Shown one piece after another: positions 36,001 through 50,788 of a DNA stretch of 64,000 bases. The stretch lies in contig NC_043748.1 in assembly GCF_902148845.1 (NCBI RefSeq), positions 13,608,445 through 13,672,444 of the forward strand, read 5' to 3'. Position 1 is the stretch's first letter. Each line of letters begins with the position of its first letter. The notes under the pieces were generated by a model, which saw only the letters and a list, made by a program, of their open reading frames with translations, ran no database searches and was not told the DNA's origin. Source of the DNA: Salarias fasciatus. Lineage: Eukaryota; Chordata; Actinopteri; Blenniiformes; Blenniidae. Both the position numbers and the translations under genes were made by a program.

Positions 36001-39000
36001 TAGAAATGATGAGGTGTTGTATTTTTTTTGATGAATCCAGCATTTGTATAGAATGTTCTAATGCGCTTTTTCACTGTAAAATATTTAAACCCAATATATT
36101 TAGACAGTGGGCATTTCTGGTTCTGGATGACGACAGTCCTGCGTGTTTTCATTATTCCTGATTGTAATGAGCGGCTTATGATGAAAAAAATACATTCTGG
36201 TCCATTGGGCTAGAGAACCACTGAAAACATGCAGGATGTGACCCTCCAGGGCCAGTAGTTCCCACAACTCGGCATCATGCTCTAAAATCTATGTCTATGA
36301 ATTCAGGATTTAGTATGTTAATGCTTTTCCCTTGATTGAGCTTGAGGACCTTGCGTGTTCGCTGTCATGATTAGGATTTGAATGTGCTTTGGGACTGTTG
36401 AGGCTGTAGGAAAAACATCACTGTGTGAGTGAAGAAAACACTTTTTATGGGTACAATCCATAATCTATAACTTTTCTCCTTTCTAATAATTTTTGCTTGG
36501 AGCTCCTCCGCAGTTTCTTCTTTAAGAAACTCTTCAGGATCTCCTACTTTTTCATTGATTTGCTTGAACATTCCCGTCGAGCACACAAACACGCAAAAGC
36601 AGGATCTTTTAAACAAATGAGAGCACACTTGAAGTGAAGATGTACTGGGAGGTGAGACGCTGCAGCCTGATGCAGACTCGGTGCGGCGGCTCGGGTGAGA
36701 CTGCTCAGGATGAGCTGTTGTGAGCAGGTGCAGACAGGAGTGTGGTTTCGTCTTGGACTCGGCAGCTGCAGCGCCGCTCTCTCTGTGGTATCGATGGTTA
36801 ACCTCCTCGCCCGTCGTTATGCCACATGACGGTTGTGATTTGTTCTGATGGTGTGAAGGCGTTGCGGAAGCATCTATAGGATTGCTTAATTGATGTGCAT
36901 TTCTGCAGCTGTGTAAAGTGATGTATTAACTCTCTGCCTCCTGCTTTAGTCTGAAATATCGTTAAATTAATGTGTCTGTGCCTTGGAAACCGTGCTGTTT
37001 TAGTTCATCATTAAACCCAATGCCTTTATTTGTCTTCATGCTCAGAAGCAGAGATGAACAGTTGAGTCTTGCATCGCAGAGCACTTCAGAGCCCACGTCC
37101 CGTTGTTGCCACCATGGATCACCCTGATTGTACTTGCTTTTATTTGCTGCTGCTGAGATGAAGAACGGTTTGTTTCTGTGCTTAAGGTCGTAGCTGAGAA
37201 CGTAATGGCGATCTTCTTTTTTTTTTTTTTTTTTATATGTCTGGAAGGAAGCAGTCGCATCTCAGCTGAGCCTTACTTTTTTTTTTGCAGCGATGGAAGG
37301 TCAGGAGAAAGCTTGTGCTCACAATGGAAACTAATCAAGGAGTAATTATTACCACTTGTATTTGGTAGGATGATTCCACGTTGGCCTTTTCATCAACGTT
37401 TTCACAGTAGCATCACTTGAGCTTTTGAAAGAAATCCATTTGAACTTGTCTCTTGTCTCTGTTTAACACATTTTTACACGCCGGCAAACGTGACGTATCT
37501 GGTCTGTGATGGGAGTCGTCCTGCGTCTGTCATCCTCTTTAATTTTGATCCTTGTTCCTCCTCTCCAGATGAATATGATGGCTAATGCGGGCCCCTATGG
37601 TGGTCCGTACGGCCAGCCCGCTGGCCAGGGGCTGCCGGGAGCAGGGCTGGGCCCTCAGCTCCAGAATAAGGCGGGCCTGCCCAACAATATGGCCGCCCAG
37701 TTCAACATGGACAAGAAGGCAGCACCGGGTCAAGGCATGCCTGGAATGGTAGGACTTGTTTTCTGTTCTCAGCAGTTGGATAACCTCTGTTGTCCTGAAC
37801 TGGACATTAGCCTCACATTTTACTAACCGAGCTTCTTCAGCGACTTTCTTCTTGAAGTGACCGCTTACATCCAGGAGGAAGCTGAAAGGATTATTGGACT
37901 ATTTACGTGAAATCAGCTTTTCTCAAAAACCTAAAGTTAAAACACTTAAGATATAATTTTTGTACATGCGTGCGTTGGAATCCAGTCGTGGGCCGAATTG
38001 GACGGTTCAGTTGATGATCACTGCTTTATGTGCTTAAAACTGCTTTGATCATCCACTCCTGCATCTGATGCTACACGTATAATATTTAACTCCCTTTCAA
38101 GTCCTGAGCTGCCGTCACTTGGTGGGAAGTTTTTTTTAAACTTATGGCCACACCATTCCTTCTTCATTTCGGTCACGCTATGGCTCTGCGATAACACCGA
38201 GGACTCCAGTAATTGTTTTCAGGTCCCTTAAGGCGGCAAGTGACACTGATAAATTTGCTATGTTGTCGTCTGCTGAATCCGGCAGCGGCCACTTCGTGTG
38301 AAGTTCCTCTATTTACTCTTCGGTGACATTTTTGTGAAACAAGCGTGTCCACAAGCAGCAAAGCAAGTATCCTTATATAGCTGAAGCGACGTGTGACTGC
38401 CGTTTAATAATAAAATCCCATTAGCACATGCCAAAACAGGACTTTAAAACAAGTTTGTACACATGAGAGGCAAGCCCGACTTGTGGACACCTGTCCAAAC
38501 ACCAGGCAGTCACACCTCAGAATAAAGTGGGCGCATGACTTTGTTTGACAGTAATTTTGTTAAAGACCATTTATCAGAAAGTTTGAACAAAGCTGGGTTT
38601 TTATCCAGGCGAGGGATCTGTGGGTGCAGATCTGCTTGTCTACAGATGTGCTTCCTTTGGAGAACACTCACTTGTTCCAACAAATAGCAGCAGAACAGCC
38701 ACTAAATTATGGCTGATGAGGCTTATAGGTGTCTTAAAGCAAGAGACGCCCCCGCTGAGCGTCGGACACGGTCGCGTTAAGTGGGATTTGGAGGAGAAGT
38801 AGTGTAAATCTGAGTTGCAATAGTCTCTCCTACAGCGGGAGAAGTTAATCCTTTTGAAGTAAAATCAACCAAATGGCCGAACAGAGCCGTGTCCAATCGC
38901 AGCGAGTCAGTGCAGATTGCTAACTCACCTGTTATGTGTGAACACAGCATGCTTTGAAAACTGCTGCCACTTGAATGACCTTCCCTGACTGTGATCTGAA

Positions 39001-42000
39001 CACATTGCTGGCATGTTAAGTATTTATTAATCAGGTAATAATCTGTATTATACCTGCATTACATTACTGATTAAGAAAAAAAATTGTGTTTATTTATTGC
39101 TGTTAGGTTGTAATTGAATGCAGGGCTTTTTTTGTGTGCAATAATAGTTCAGTCGTGCACCTGCTCTTCTCTGGGGGACTTTAAGGCTCAACGTCTGACC
39201 TTTTCTCTTTCTGAACTCCGTGTTGTAGTTCTACTGTAATCAACTTTTGCTGCACATACTTGTGTTAAAATGTGATTTACGGCTGTGAAAAGTGGATGGA
39301 AAATGGATCATTCACTCTCACTGGCACCACTGTTATCTGATTTAATTACCCAGAATACCTGATCTTGTAAATAAATCTTCCTAATACTCCTTTTTCTTCT
39401 CCGTCTCCAGACTCCTCAGCAGCCTGGAGCCGTGGGCGGCTTACCGGTCGGCGGGGCGGCGGCGGTGGGAGGAGCCCAGGTTGGACTCAGTGCGGTCGGG
39501 GCAGGACCCGGCACGACGCCTCCCACGGCGGACCCCGAGAAACGGAAGTTGATTCAACAGCAGCTGGTGCTGCTGCTCCACGCGCACAAGTGCCAGCGGA
39601 GAGAGCAGGCCAACGGGGAAGTGCGGCAGTGCAACCTGCCTCACTGCCGCACCATGAAGAACGTGCTCAACCACATGACTCATTGCCAGGCTGGCAAATC
39701 CTGCCAGGGTGAGTCTGTTGAATTATGTTGATTGCTGGTTTTATTGAGCGCGGCCTCTTTCATAAACACCGGGCAGTGGTTAAAGCGCTCCCCATCTGCA
39801 GCAGTTCCCCCCTTTTTTTTCCCCCCCATATGCCTATTTTTTTTATTCGTTCTTAGATATCTTTTGATTTATCTTCTCTTCTGTTCAGCTGGCTGTTCCA
39901 CTCTCATCTTTTGTTCTTTTTCTTGTTGAGCCTCCATCTGGACTTGGTTTGACTGCGCTGAGTGACTCACACTAACTTTCTTATTCTCTGCCTTCTCCCT
40001 TTTCCGTGTGACTCTTAAGTTTTTCTTTTTTTTTTCCTCTCTCATCCCCGTCTCATTATTCATCCCCCTCCTTCACTCTGTCACAATTTCTCACTCCGCT
40101 TGTCCTCGCTCCCACTTTTTTTTTTCTCTCTCTCTAAACTCCTCTTCCCTTTTCTCTAACCTCTCCCTGCTTGCTTTTGTCTCCAGTGGCGCACTGTGCC
40201 TCATCCAGACAGATCATCTCTCATTGGAAGAATTGCACACGACACGACTGTCCTGTATGCCTGCCACTTAAAAACGCCGGAGACAAGAGGAACCAGCAGT
40301 GTGAGTGTTTTCCACACTGTTGTCGGGTTGGTGTGTCGTTGAGCGTTATGCATGCTCTTGTCTGTTAGCGTTGAATTATTAAATGTCATCTGAGAAGTTG
40401 TAAATATGAATTAATCTGATATCTGTAAGGAAAGAAGTATTTCAGTATTGAACAGTATTATTTTTTTTCTTTTACCTTTTCTTTCTTCCTCATTTGCCTC
40501 TCCCTCCTTCCGCCGCAGCGCTCATCAACAGTGCAGGCGTGGGTTTGGTGAACTCTCTCGGTTCGGGGGTGCCGGGAGCACAGTCCAACACGCCGAACTT
40601 GAATCCTGCCAACCAGATCGACCCCAGCTCGATCGAGAGGGCCTACGCCGCACTGGGCCTCACCTACCAGGGCAACCAGATGCCACAGCAGCCGCCTCAG
40701 GCCAACATGCCAAACCAGGGGCTGCAGGGGCAGCCGGGCATGAGGAACCTCAACGCCATGGGTGCGCCACATTTTGAAAGAATAAGCCAGATTGAGATTT
40801 TGCCGTTCCTTGTTATTTAAATTTTCATGCCATAAAACTTGATCGGATGTTTACGATTAGTAAGCAGTGTTGTCAGAACCATCCAGTGACCACCGATATC
40901 CTTTCACATCAGGAGGAAACTCTATGGGAGTCAATGGGGGAGTGGGAGTGCAACCCCCAAACCAGCAGTCCAACCTACTGCCAGACGCCATGTTGCACAA
41001 CATGAATGCACAAAGGTGAGACGGTCAGACCTATTCAGAAGCAGCTGTGACCTTACTATCTATATTAAATAATGTTTCTTTTCCCCGTCAGCTTAATGAA
41101 CGACAGCGTGGGGAACCTGGGCTCCATGCCCACAGCTGGTCCTCCCTCTGCTGCCAGCATTCGGAAGTCTTGGCATGAAGACATCACACAAGACCTCCGT
41201 AACCACCTCGTCCACAAGCTGTGAGTCTGTTAAAGACCTGGGGGGGAAAAAATTCGGAGCTCAACAAATGAAATCGTTTCTATCAAATTTGAATAGATCG
41301 TCTTCAGCCGAGCATCTGATGGGGTGTCTGTGTCCTGAAGTTAATTTTAGCTCTCTGTTTTTCCTGTTTGCATGTGTGTGAATAGTGTGCAGGCCATCTT
41401 CCCCACTCCTGACCCAGCTGCACTGAAGGACCGGCGGATGGAAAATTTGGTGGCTTACGCTCGAAAAGTGGAAGGGGACATGTACGAGTCGGCCAATAGT
41501 AGGGTAAGAAAACAAGACTTGACCCGAGCGTTAAGAAGCTCTGTGCCTATTTGAAACTAAAGGATGTGGTCAGAGAATGCTAAAATTGTCCACTCCTTTA
41601 GACATTAGATCGTTCCACAACATCTTTCCTTTTTTATTTCAACTGCCCTGCTTCAGCGTTAAGACCATTTTTTAAAATACACTTATAAGTAGAAGATTAA
41701 AATGTTTTAACATATTCCCATGCAAGCTGTTAGGTACCAAATGAGGATCAGAGGAATAAATTGATGTATGATCTACTGAGATGTGTACTTTAACATCTTC
41801 CCTCCCGCTGTTTCCCTTTCAGGCGGAGTACTACCACCTGCTGGCAGAGAAGATTTACAAAATCCAAAAGGAGCTGGAAGAGAAGAGGAGGACGCGGCTC
41901 CAGAAGCAGGGCATGATGCCCGGCCAGCCCGGCATCCCCTCCTCCGGCCTCCCACAGGGGCCTCCCGGCATGGGGCAGCCCCCCATGCCCCCGGGCCAGC

Positions 42001-45000
42001 CTCCCAGTGAGTAAACATACGGCTGCTACCTTCATCACACACTTCTCACACGTAGTTCTGGCATATGCACAACAGTCCGCGCTTCCTGGCACATGGTGCT
42101 GAACACAGACTAAATCTGTCCTTAAAAACTTCAATGTAGGCCACGGGAATGAGCATTGATGAAGGTTATTTTTTTGGTTATCTGTGATCCTGTAAAGAAG
42201 ATCTGTGATTTTTGTAACTCGCAGATGGACCTCACGTCGATCCCTCCATGGTCAGACCAGCTGGACCCAATCAGATGGTCAACAGGATGCAGAATCCAGC
42301 AGGTAACCAGCGTTCAACTGTCATTTCCACTAAAACAGAGTGGAAGACTTTCTACATTATGGCCTATCGTTGCATCAGAACACATTTAATGCTGCCAAGA
42401 ATCAGGAATGTGTGCAAAAAAAGTCACAAGTTGTGAGAATTTATAAATATGGACCGTTGATCGTGTTATAAGGATGTGGCGATGTTCTGAGGAGGCAGTA
42501 GGTTAAAGAGCTGGTTTGCCCAAGTTATGAGGGACGTGTTCATTTCTTTGACTCTGCTGCCACAGAAAATCTACAGGTGAGCTGATATCTGCTTGAAAGG
42601 TTTCAAAGTTAAGTGACTTTAAAAAAAAATCAAAATCTTACAATCTTTTGCCTTTATCAATGAAACCACTGAACACATTGAAACTGTTCATGATAGCTGG
42701 TAGGCAAATTTAAAACCCTGATTTTAATCTAATACAAGATTTCTTGGGAAATAAATTGTGGATTCATCATGATCAATTAATGATGACCTTCTAATCTGCC
42801 TCCTCATTAAAATCAAGACTTGAACTACATCTCTGTTTATTTTGGATTCAAACTTTGAAGTTTGAAGCTTCAGGATGACCAGTTTCTCACATTCCCCTCA
42901 GTGAGATGCTAATTTCACATCTAAACAGCAGAAACTCAAACATTTAAAAGGTCTAATTCTCTAATTCTGTGAGCTATGCTTTGTGGCACATGACAGAATT
43001 TTTTTTTTTTTCACGATGGAAAGACATCATTGCAATAATCACATTTGTGCCTCAATATTTGGTTTACTAAAGTAGTCATTAAAAAAAATGAAGAAGCGTG
43101 TTATTTAAAATAAAAAGGAAAGTGCGTGTAAATAAAATGAAACGCTGTCTGTATTCTTCACTTGTATGACATTTAGGACCAGTCTTGGCTCATATTGGTA
43201 GCGATAACAGTGCATGGTTGTTTCAGATTTTTTTTCCTCGGCCTCTTTCACTTTCAGGGATGAACCAGTTTGGTCAGATGGGGATGCAGTCGATGGGTCA
43301 GAGGTCAACGCCACCTCTTCCTCTTAATCCCTCAATGAACCAGGTTGGAATTACTGCCTCCATGTCCGCCTTTAATCTAGATTTTCTGACAGTTTGTGGC
43401 CTGCTGCTTCTGTTTCCTGAAGTGCTGTGAGGAAAGTGTTCAGGAAATGGTGACTAAAATCATTATTTTGGTCTCCAGATGGGTATGGGAGGAACACGGA
43501 TGAATCAGCCTAATGCCGCGCAGCTACAAAACCAGTACCTCCCTCAAGGCCAGTTTCCCGGGTCCAGTCCTGGACTTGGTTCTGGTCCGGTTGGTATGAA
43601 CCAGCAAGGAGTACCGCCCTCCGTGCCACAGGTAAAGAGCCAAGTGACGCCGCATTTTAGCCAAAGAACGACAAAAGCAGGCTCCGATGTGCATTCATTT
43701 CTCCAATATGTCCTTTGGATCATCCTCTGCAGCAGAACCAGATGTCAACGCCGCCGTCCCTCCCAGCCAGCAGTCCCGCAGCCCAGTCTGCCCCCTCTGC
43801 TCCGGGCCCCGGGGCCCCCACAGGCCCCCTGGGCTCGGCTAATGCCTGCAGCACTGGGCCCCTACCCAGCCTGCCTCCATCCTCCAACTCCGCCCAGCCC
43901 AGCTCCTTCCCCCACTGCCCGCCCATCCGGACCAACTCCCCCTCACCAGCACGCAGCCTAACGCCTCAGCCTCATCACACGCCCCCGACGTTACCGCGCT
44001 CTCAGACGCCTCAGCCACACACGCCTAGCACGCCCCAGCTGCCTCCTCCTCCTCCACAGCAGCAGCAGCAGCAGCAGCAACAACAACAAGCCTCGCAGCA
44101 GCAGCCGTCAGGGCAAGCTGCAAACTCGGAGAAAGCCGGTCAGCTTCCACAGCAGCCGCTCGGGGGTCCGGCTTCTTCGGGACCTCAAGCAGGTCAAACG
44201 TCTTCAGTGCCGACCCAGAACACTCACGTGCCATTACAGCTGCCGCAGACCCCGGTGAGCGCATGAGTCGGTTCACACAGACAGTTAACTTTAGTGTCAG
44301 CTTAATAAGTTAGAGCATAAAAATGGTTTAACTCATCATCACTTTTACTTTTTATATTCCCCCCCTCAGTTGTCTCCGAAGGCGCCTTTGACAGCAGACG
44401 GTCAGGTTTCCTCGCCGGCTTCGGTCACGAGCAGCACTGAGCCCGCCTCGCAGCTCGCCGCCGCAGACGGTCCCACCCCCAACCAGGAGGACGTCAAAAT
44501 GGAGGTGAAGAAGCAAGAGGAGGAGGACGAAGACGTCGACGCTCAAGACGAGGGGAAGGGGAAGATGGGAAAGGGCCAGTCTGGCGTGAAGGTGGAGGAA
44601 AAACCAGAGGTGGGAACATCTTGATTCTCTGTCGAGCGCCATGTTTTAAGACTTGAACTCGACGTCTGAATCGTCCAGCAGGTGAAGAACGAGAAGCCGT
44701 CAGTGGACGGGTGTAAGATCGAGCCGATGGACACGTCTTCGTCGTCTGTGCCGTCATCCGAAGATCCGGCCGAAGACAAGAAGCCCGAGGTGAAGAAGGA
44801 GCCCAAAGAGGAAGAGGAGGGGTCAGGGTCAGCAGCCAGCAACAGCTCCCCCGCCAGCACTCAGAGCAAGAAGAAAGGCAAGTCTTCACTCAGCGTTAAC
44901 TGCTCTTCGCCGGGCGTTAAGCTCCGGCTGGAGGATACTGAGCAAAGATTTGTAACTGAGGAATTGAATGGAAATGGAAAAGATCCACCAGAAGAGCTGT

Positions 45001-46662
45001 TTCAGTCCGATCTTGCTCATTTCTTTCTCCTCTAATCATCTCCAAGTGCGGCTGAAGATTCATTTACGTTCCCGCTTGTTTTTCTCCCGCAGTCTTTAAG
45101 CCGGAGGAGCTGCGTCAGGCTCTGATGCCGACCCTGGAGGCTCTGTACCGGCAGGACCCTGAATCCCTTCCCTTCCGTCAGCCGGTGGACCCCCAGTTAC
45201 TGGGAATACCCGTACGTATTCGAACTAGTAACAAAACTAACCTGGTAAGGGACTGCACTGGCTGCCATTTTGCTTCAACTCCTCTGAAAACGTAGCGTTT
45301 CTTTCTGTTTCTTCTCAAGTATTTTTGTTCTCTTTTTGCCATAGTCGCCATATTTATTTTGATTACACTTCATGCTTATTCCAGGTTTATGTTATTAATT
45401 TAGTTCATGTTCAGATCATTGCATGTAGTTATGCTAGCTTTTAGATTATAAAAAATGTGCTCTGCTTTTAAAACCTTTTGTCATTTGTAAACGAAAGCAA
45501 TGGCTCTTATGAACACGAACGCACATCTGATGTGAAATTGGTTTAAAACAAACGTCTCCTCTTGAGAGATTATAAATTCATGTTAATTCAGTTTTAACGT
45601 TTTGGTGGTTGAAGTCATGACCGTCTGTGATCCCAGCGTCCATCAGCTCATATTCAAATCAAACCATTAATGCGCTACGAGTTGAAATGATGCCGTTCAT
45701 GAGCCAGTTGCTTTCATTTATCACTTTGTTTGCTTTTAATGTCCGTTTTTAAGTTGCCATCGTTCCATTTGCTCATTGCCATTGTAGCGTTCCATTGCTA
45801 GCTCTCTAGTTCAGTTCCTCACCAGTAGTAGTGCGACAGTGTTCAAGTGGGCAGTGTGTAGAGGCGGGACGGTGACTTTTAAAACCCTTCCTCTGTTGAA
45901 TACTTCAGGGAGGAGTAATTGGCTCAGAGAGAGTGACGGCGTCCGTCCTCCCACTCTGAATTTCATTTGACGCACCAGGCTATTGGCTCAGCTTCCATTT
46001 AGAAAGCCTCCATCAATTGATGCGGCTTTTCTCAGCGCAGTCACACGCTGGAAAAGAACCGTCTCTCAGAACCTTGTGGGATTCATAAACGCTGCGGTCC
46101 AGCGTTATAAATCTGGCTCTGCAGTTTCAACAAAACTAATTTGCATCACTGGTTTGTGCGAGCGATTCCTTTCAGAGATGAGGGTCTGTTTTCTAACTCT
46201 TGTTGCCATGGTGACACGGAGACGGACCCTGCTCTTTGAAACTCGCACCTTCCTATTTATATTCTATTTATTTATTTTTGGGTTGAATCTCGAGGATTTC
46301 TTTTCTGCGCCATTTCTCTTCCCCTCGGCACTGCCGGCTTTAAACCTGCCGCCACTTCGCCGCCCGTAGCTGCCGGCGTTGTTAATGCTGACCAATGTGT
46401 TGCTGGAAACAGTAGATCGCTTGCCTGTTGCTTTTGCCACTGCTCTGTTTTTCTTGGTTTTGCACCCTGATCACAAGCTGGGCCTTTTTTTTTTTTTTTT
46501 TATGGTTTGCTTTTAGACGTCAGCCCGGAACCTTTTTTTTTTTTTTTCCAAGCTGTTCTGCAAAATTGGCTCTGAATGTGCTTTTTAAGGCAAATTTATT
46601 AATGATAAGGTCTAGGATTCAGCTGCGGTATGATTATGTGAAACATAATCAAATCTGTAGCT

Positions 46663-46695
<33 letters not shown>

Positions 46696-49600
46696 AGTAT
46701 TTTGAGAGTTTGGAGGGGGACGGAGCAGACCGGCGGTGGTCGCTCGGCCGCTCCCGTCTGCAGGATAGACGGAGACGTGACTTTTACCTGTAGGGTGCAA
46801 AGCAGAGAGGTGGAGGGCAGAAGTTGTCATGTCTCTCTGTTTGCACGTGAACCTTCTTCTCTGCAGCGCTCAACAACATTGTCCCCCTGCACCCTCTTCT
46901 CTCCCTCCTCTGGTCCCGCCTCTTCGAATGCGACGCCTCCATCTCGCCTCCGCCCGACGGCCGCAACGCTGACGACGCCGGTCGCACGCTTCCTCCCCGT
47001 TTCTCTCTCTCTCGACCTCTCACTCCTGGCGGCTAAACCCTCTTTCTACTCTTCCTCCTCTCACCTTTCTCCACTCCTGAACTTTACCTCCTCCTCCCGA
47101 TCTAATCCGGACGGCACCCTCCCCCCCAAAAAAACCAGGACTACTTTGACATCGTCAAGAACCCCATGGACTTGTCCACCATCAAGCGGAAGCTGGACAC
47201 GGGACAGTACCAAGAGCCGTGGCAGTACGTTGAAGACATTTGGTTGATGTTCAACAACGCCTGGCTGTACAACAGGAAGACGTCCCGCGTCTACAAGTAC
47301 TGCTCCAAGCTGGCGGAGGTGTTTGAGGCGGAGATCGACCCTGTCATGCAGGGCCTGGGGTACTGCTGTGGGAGAAAGGTGAGGAAAACACTTTTTTTTT
47401 TCTTTCAATAATGATTGCATAGCTGCAATATTTAAGCTTGAAGTCGTACATACAGTTTCTGTAGCAGTGCGAAGAGGATATAAACTCCTAGGTATGCAAA
47501 CTCGGCCTCTTTATAAGTTATCATTTGGAAAAAATCCAACTCAGGTCGACTAATTGCAAAGTTATCCAGGTAAAGTGCATGAAAAAGCACATTACGTAAA
47601 TAATTTAAATGACTTATGAAACGTTTGCAGTTTTGAGCATCGCTCTTTTTGTTTTTACCGTAAAGGTTCTTTTCAGGACTCCATCTCTCAGGAGTTGAAT
47701 AAGGTTAAAGGTAAAGGTTCAGTGCGGTATCTGTCAGGCAGCGCTGCAATATGTCCAGCAGTCCTACATTTTAAGCATAGAGGGCAGTGCAAAGGAAAAT
47801 TCTCTTTTTTTTTAACAAGAAGAATCCTCCAGCAGCGAGTATAGAGGAGAGAGGACAGGTTGCAGGAGAGTCATGCATCAAGTTACTGGCATGCGATAAT
47901 GACCGATACACGTATGGAGAGTTAGGAAATGTACGGTCTTCAGCAGTTTAACCACTAAAAACAAGATCCGGTCATTTTTTTTACACCATATTGTCAATTT
48001 CTACAACTTTATTTATAATTTCAAAAGAAACCAGAGATGTTTTACAGAGCCTGAAAGCTGAAATGTGTTTATTACTTAAAAACATCCTCTAAACACTGAT
48101 TCTGGGATATAATAAGACTAACAACTTTTTAGTTGTTTCTCACTAAATAAATTTGATCTGAAACTATTTATCGTCTTCCAAACTAATACAAAACCGACCT
48201 TCAGCCTGGTGTATCGCACTTCTAATGAGAACCGTTGAAGCACTGGATGTCTCCTCACTGAGAACAAGCTGATCTTCATCTTTTCATGTTTTCCTCAGCG
48301 CTAACAAGCTGCTAATTGCTAGCTTTTGTGTGACTTATTTGACATCTGATAAACGTAATGTGAAATTGCAGCTGGGTGTGACCGCTTTAATTCACAAAGA
48401 GTGAAGTTGTTTGCGTGTGTGTCCAACAAGTATAACAGGTAGATAAACAGCTTGTTCTTTGTCTCCTTGCTGTTGCAGTTTGAGTTTTCCCCCCAAACTC
48501 TTTGCTGCTACGGAAAACAATTATGCACCATCCAACGCGACGCTGCTTATTTTAGCTACCAGAACAGGTAAGTGATGTGAGCACAGCAGACCACTGTCAC
48601 ACCCGGACACATCACACTTTAAGCCTCCAACATTTTAATTTTAAAAAAAACAAAAACAAAACAAAGAAAGTAATTTCAGCCAGTGAGACCAGTTTCTGTG
48701 CTTTTTGGTGTCTTTTTGCACATTGATTGTATCTCCCACAGCATAGCATCAATCAGTCAGTACAATCACAGATGAGTTTTAATTTGGCTTCTAATGGTTA
48801 CCCTGGCACCATCTCCCATCCTCACACTTCACCGTTTTAATTTCCATTATGTTGTCATTCATAAAGTGGGCTCCTGTCTCCTGCAGCAGCTAGTCTTTAT
48901 TTGTTGCTCCATTGTTATTTTTTTCCCCCCACCGAGTACATCCCTGTGTCGAGCTCGCATTTTCTAATATTTTCCTCGCACAGAGTGGGACGGATGTCTG
49001 TGTGCGTCCACTTGTGCCACCAGAAGAAAGGATCCCACTTTATGAATGATTATCCAGGATGATGGGTCTCTGTTGCTTTAGCGTTTTGTTTATTTTCCTC
49101 ATTCACCTTCTCATGGAGACTCGTATCCTCGCTCCCTTCCTCCTTCACAGCTCCTAGTGGTCTCTCATGTTGCTGTAATGTTGTTGTTGTTGTTGTTGTT
49201 TACCACTGGATGTCTGACGCTAATCTTTGCTTTGCCTTGGCTCTCTGTCCTCTGTTGGTTGTTGTTCACATCTTGTCTGTCCCCCCCCCCTCCCCCCCTC
49301 GTCCCTCTACATTGTCTCCGTCTGACCTGTAACGATTTATTTCACGCTTTTTTAATATTCATTTTGACCTCCCCCCCCCTCCCCCGTCTCCCCTTCCTCT
49401 CCTCCCCCCCCCCACCCCGCCCTTCCCCTTCTCCCCCTCCCCCCCCTTCTCTCCCTCCTTTTTTTTAACGCTTGTGATGTCTGCATTGGCCTGCTTTGGT
49501 GTGACCAATCATCCACTCCGAAATTTGCGCGCAAAATCAAAACACCCGCCCACTCAAAAACCCTGCATCACGATTGGCTGCTACCTCCTGGCGACGACCC

Positions 49601-50753
49601 ACCTTGCCCTCTGCCTCCTCCTGTGTGTCCGCCCCCTGGCCTGTCCTGCCCTGCCCTGCCCTGATTGGCGGCTGCTTCTCCGTGCCCTCTCTGTGATTGG
49701 CTGTGCTGATGACGAACGGTGTAGTTCACCAAAATATGGGCTTCTTGCTGACAGGTACCACTTCTGTGAGAAGTGTTTCAACGAAATCCAAGGCGAGAGT
49801 GTTTCCCTGGGGGATGACCCCTCCCAGCCCCAAACGTAAGTACCGCCGCACTGCCGCCCGCCTCTGACGCACATTTATGCAGCTGCTTCCAAAGCGCAGC
49901 TACGGATGACGAGTCCTGGGGGTCTGATGTTCCGCATCTATTGAGATATTCATATTTTACAGCCCACACAAGCGTTAATCAAGACTGTAAATCCTCCGCC
50001 TTCACTTTATTTTTCTTTTTTTCTTTTTAAAGTTGTAAACACCACTTTTCTCCACAAATGGTTCAAGAAAAGTTAATTGAGGGGAAAAAAAAACATTGTT
50101 TGAGATCCTCTTCCTCCTTTGCTCTCAGAGCTGCAGATACAATCAAATTAAAGATCTGCTTTAAAGGCTTTAGTGATATTTTCTGCTGTTTTCCTGCTTT
50201 GAGAACCTACAAGTGGCTACAAAATGAACCAGAGAGAAATAAAACCCCTCCCTGGTGTCAGTTCAATCTGAATTGTGGATGTAAAGGATGAGTTTGAAGA
50301 TAATTTAACAAGTGAACCCTTAACTTCAGCTGACCATTCAGAGCTGAAGTTAATACAACACAGCAGCTTTTTAACTGGCAGAATTCAGACTCAAAAGTTT
50401 ACTCTTAGTTTATTTTGGATGGATTAATGCAAGTTGACCCTATTAACAAGGACATTTTCACTTCCCTCTACTCTTTTGAGAACTTTATGTTCTAAGTTGC
50501 CGATCCGCCGAGGAAAACAGAAGTTATAATTCAAAGCTCAGCTGAGGTGTGACTGTCTGCGATGAAGTATCACGAACTGCCGGAATAATCAAAAAAACTC
50601 GAATACTAAGTGACTAAATACTTCAATCGAATGTTCGCCTATCGTAAAAACAGTCATAATGCAATAATAAGCTGTGAGCAATAGTTTTTTTTTTGAAGAT
50701 TAATTTGAACTTGATCAAATGCTCAATTTCTGCAACATTTTTTGGCTTTTCTG

Positions 50754-50788
<35 letters not shown>

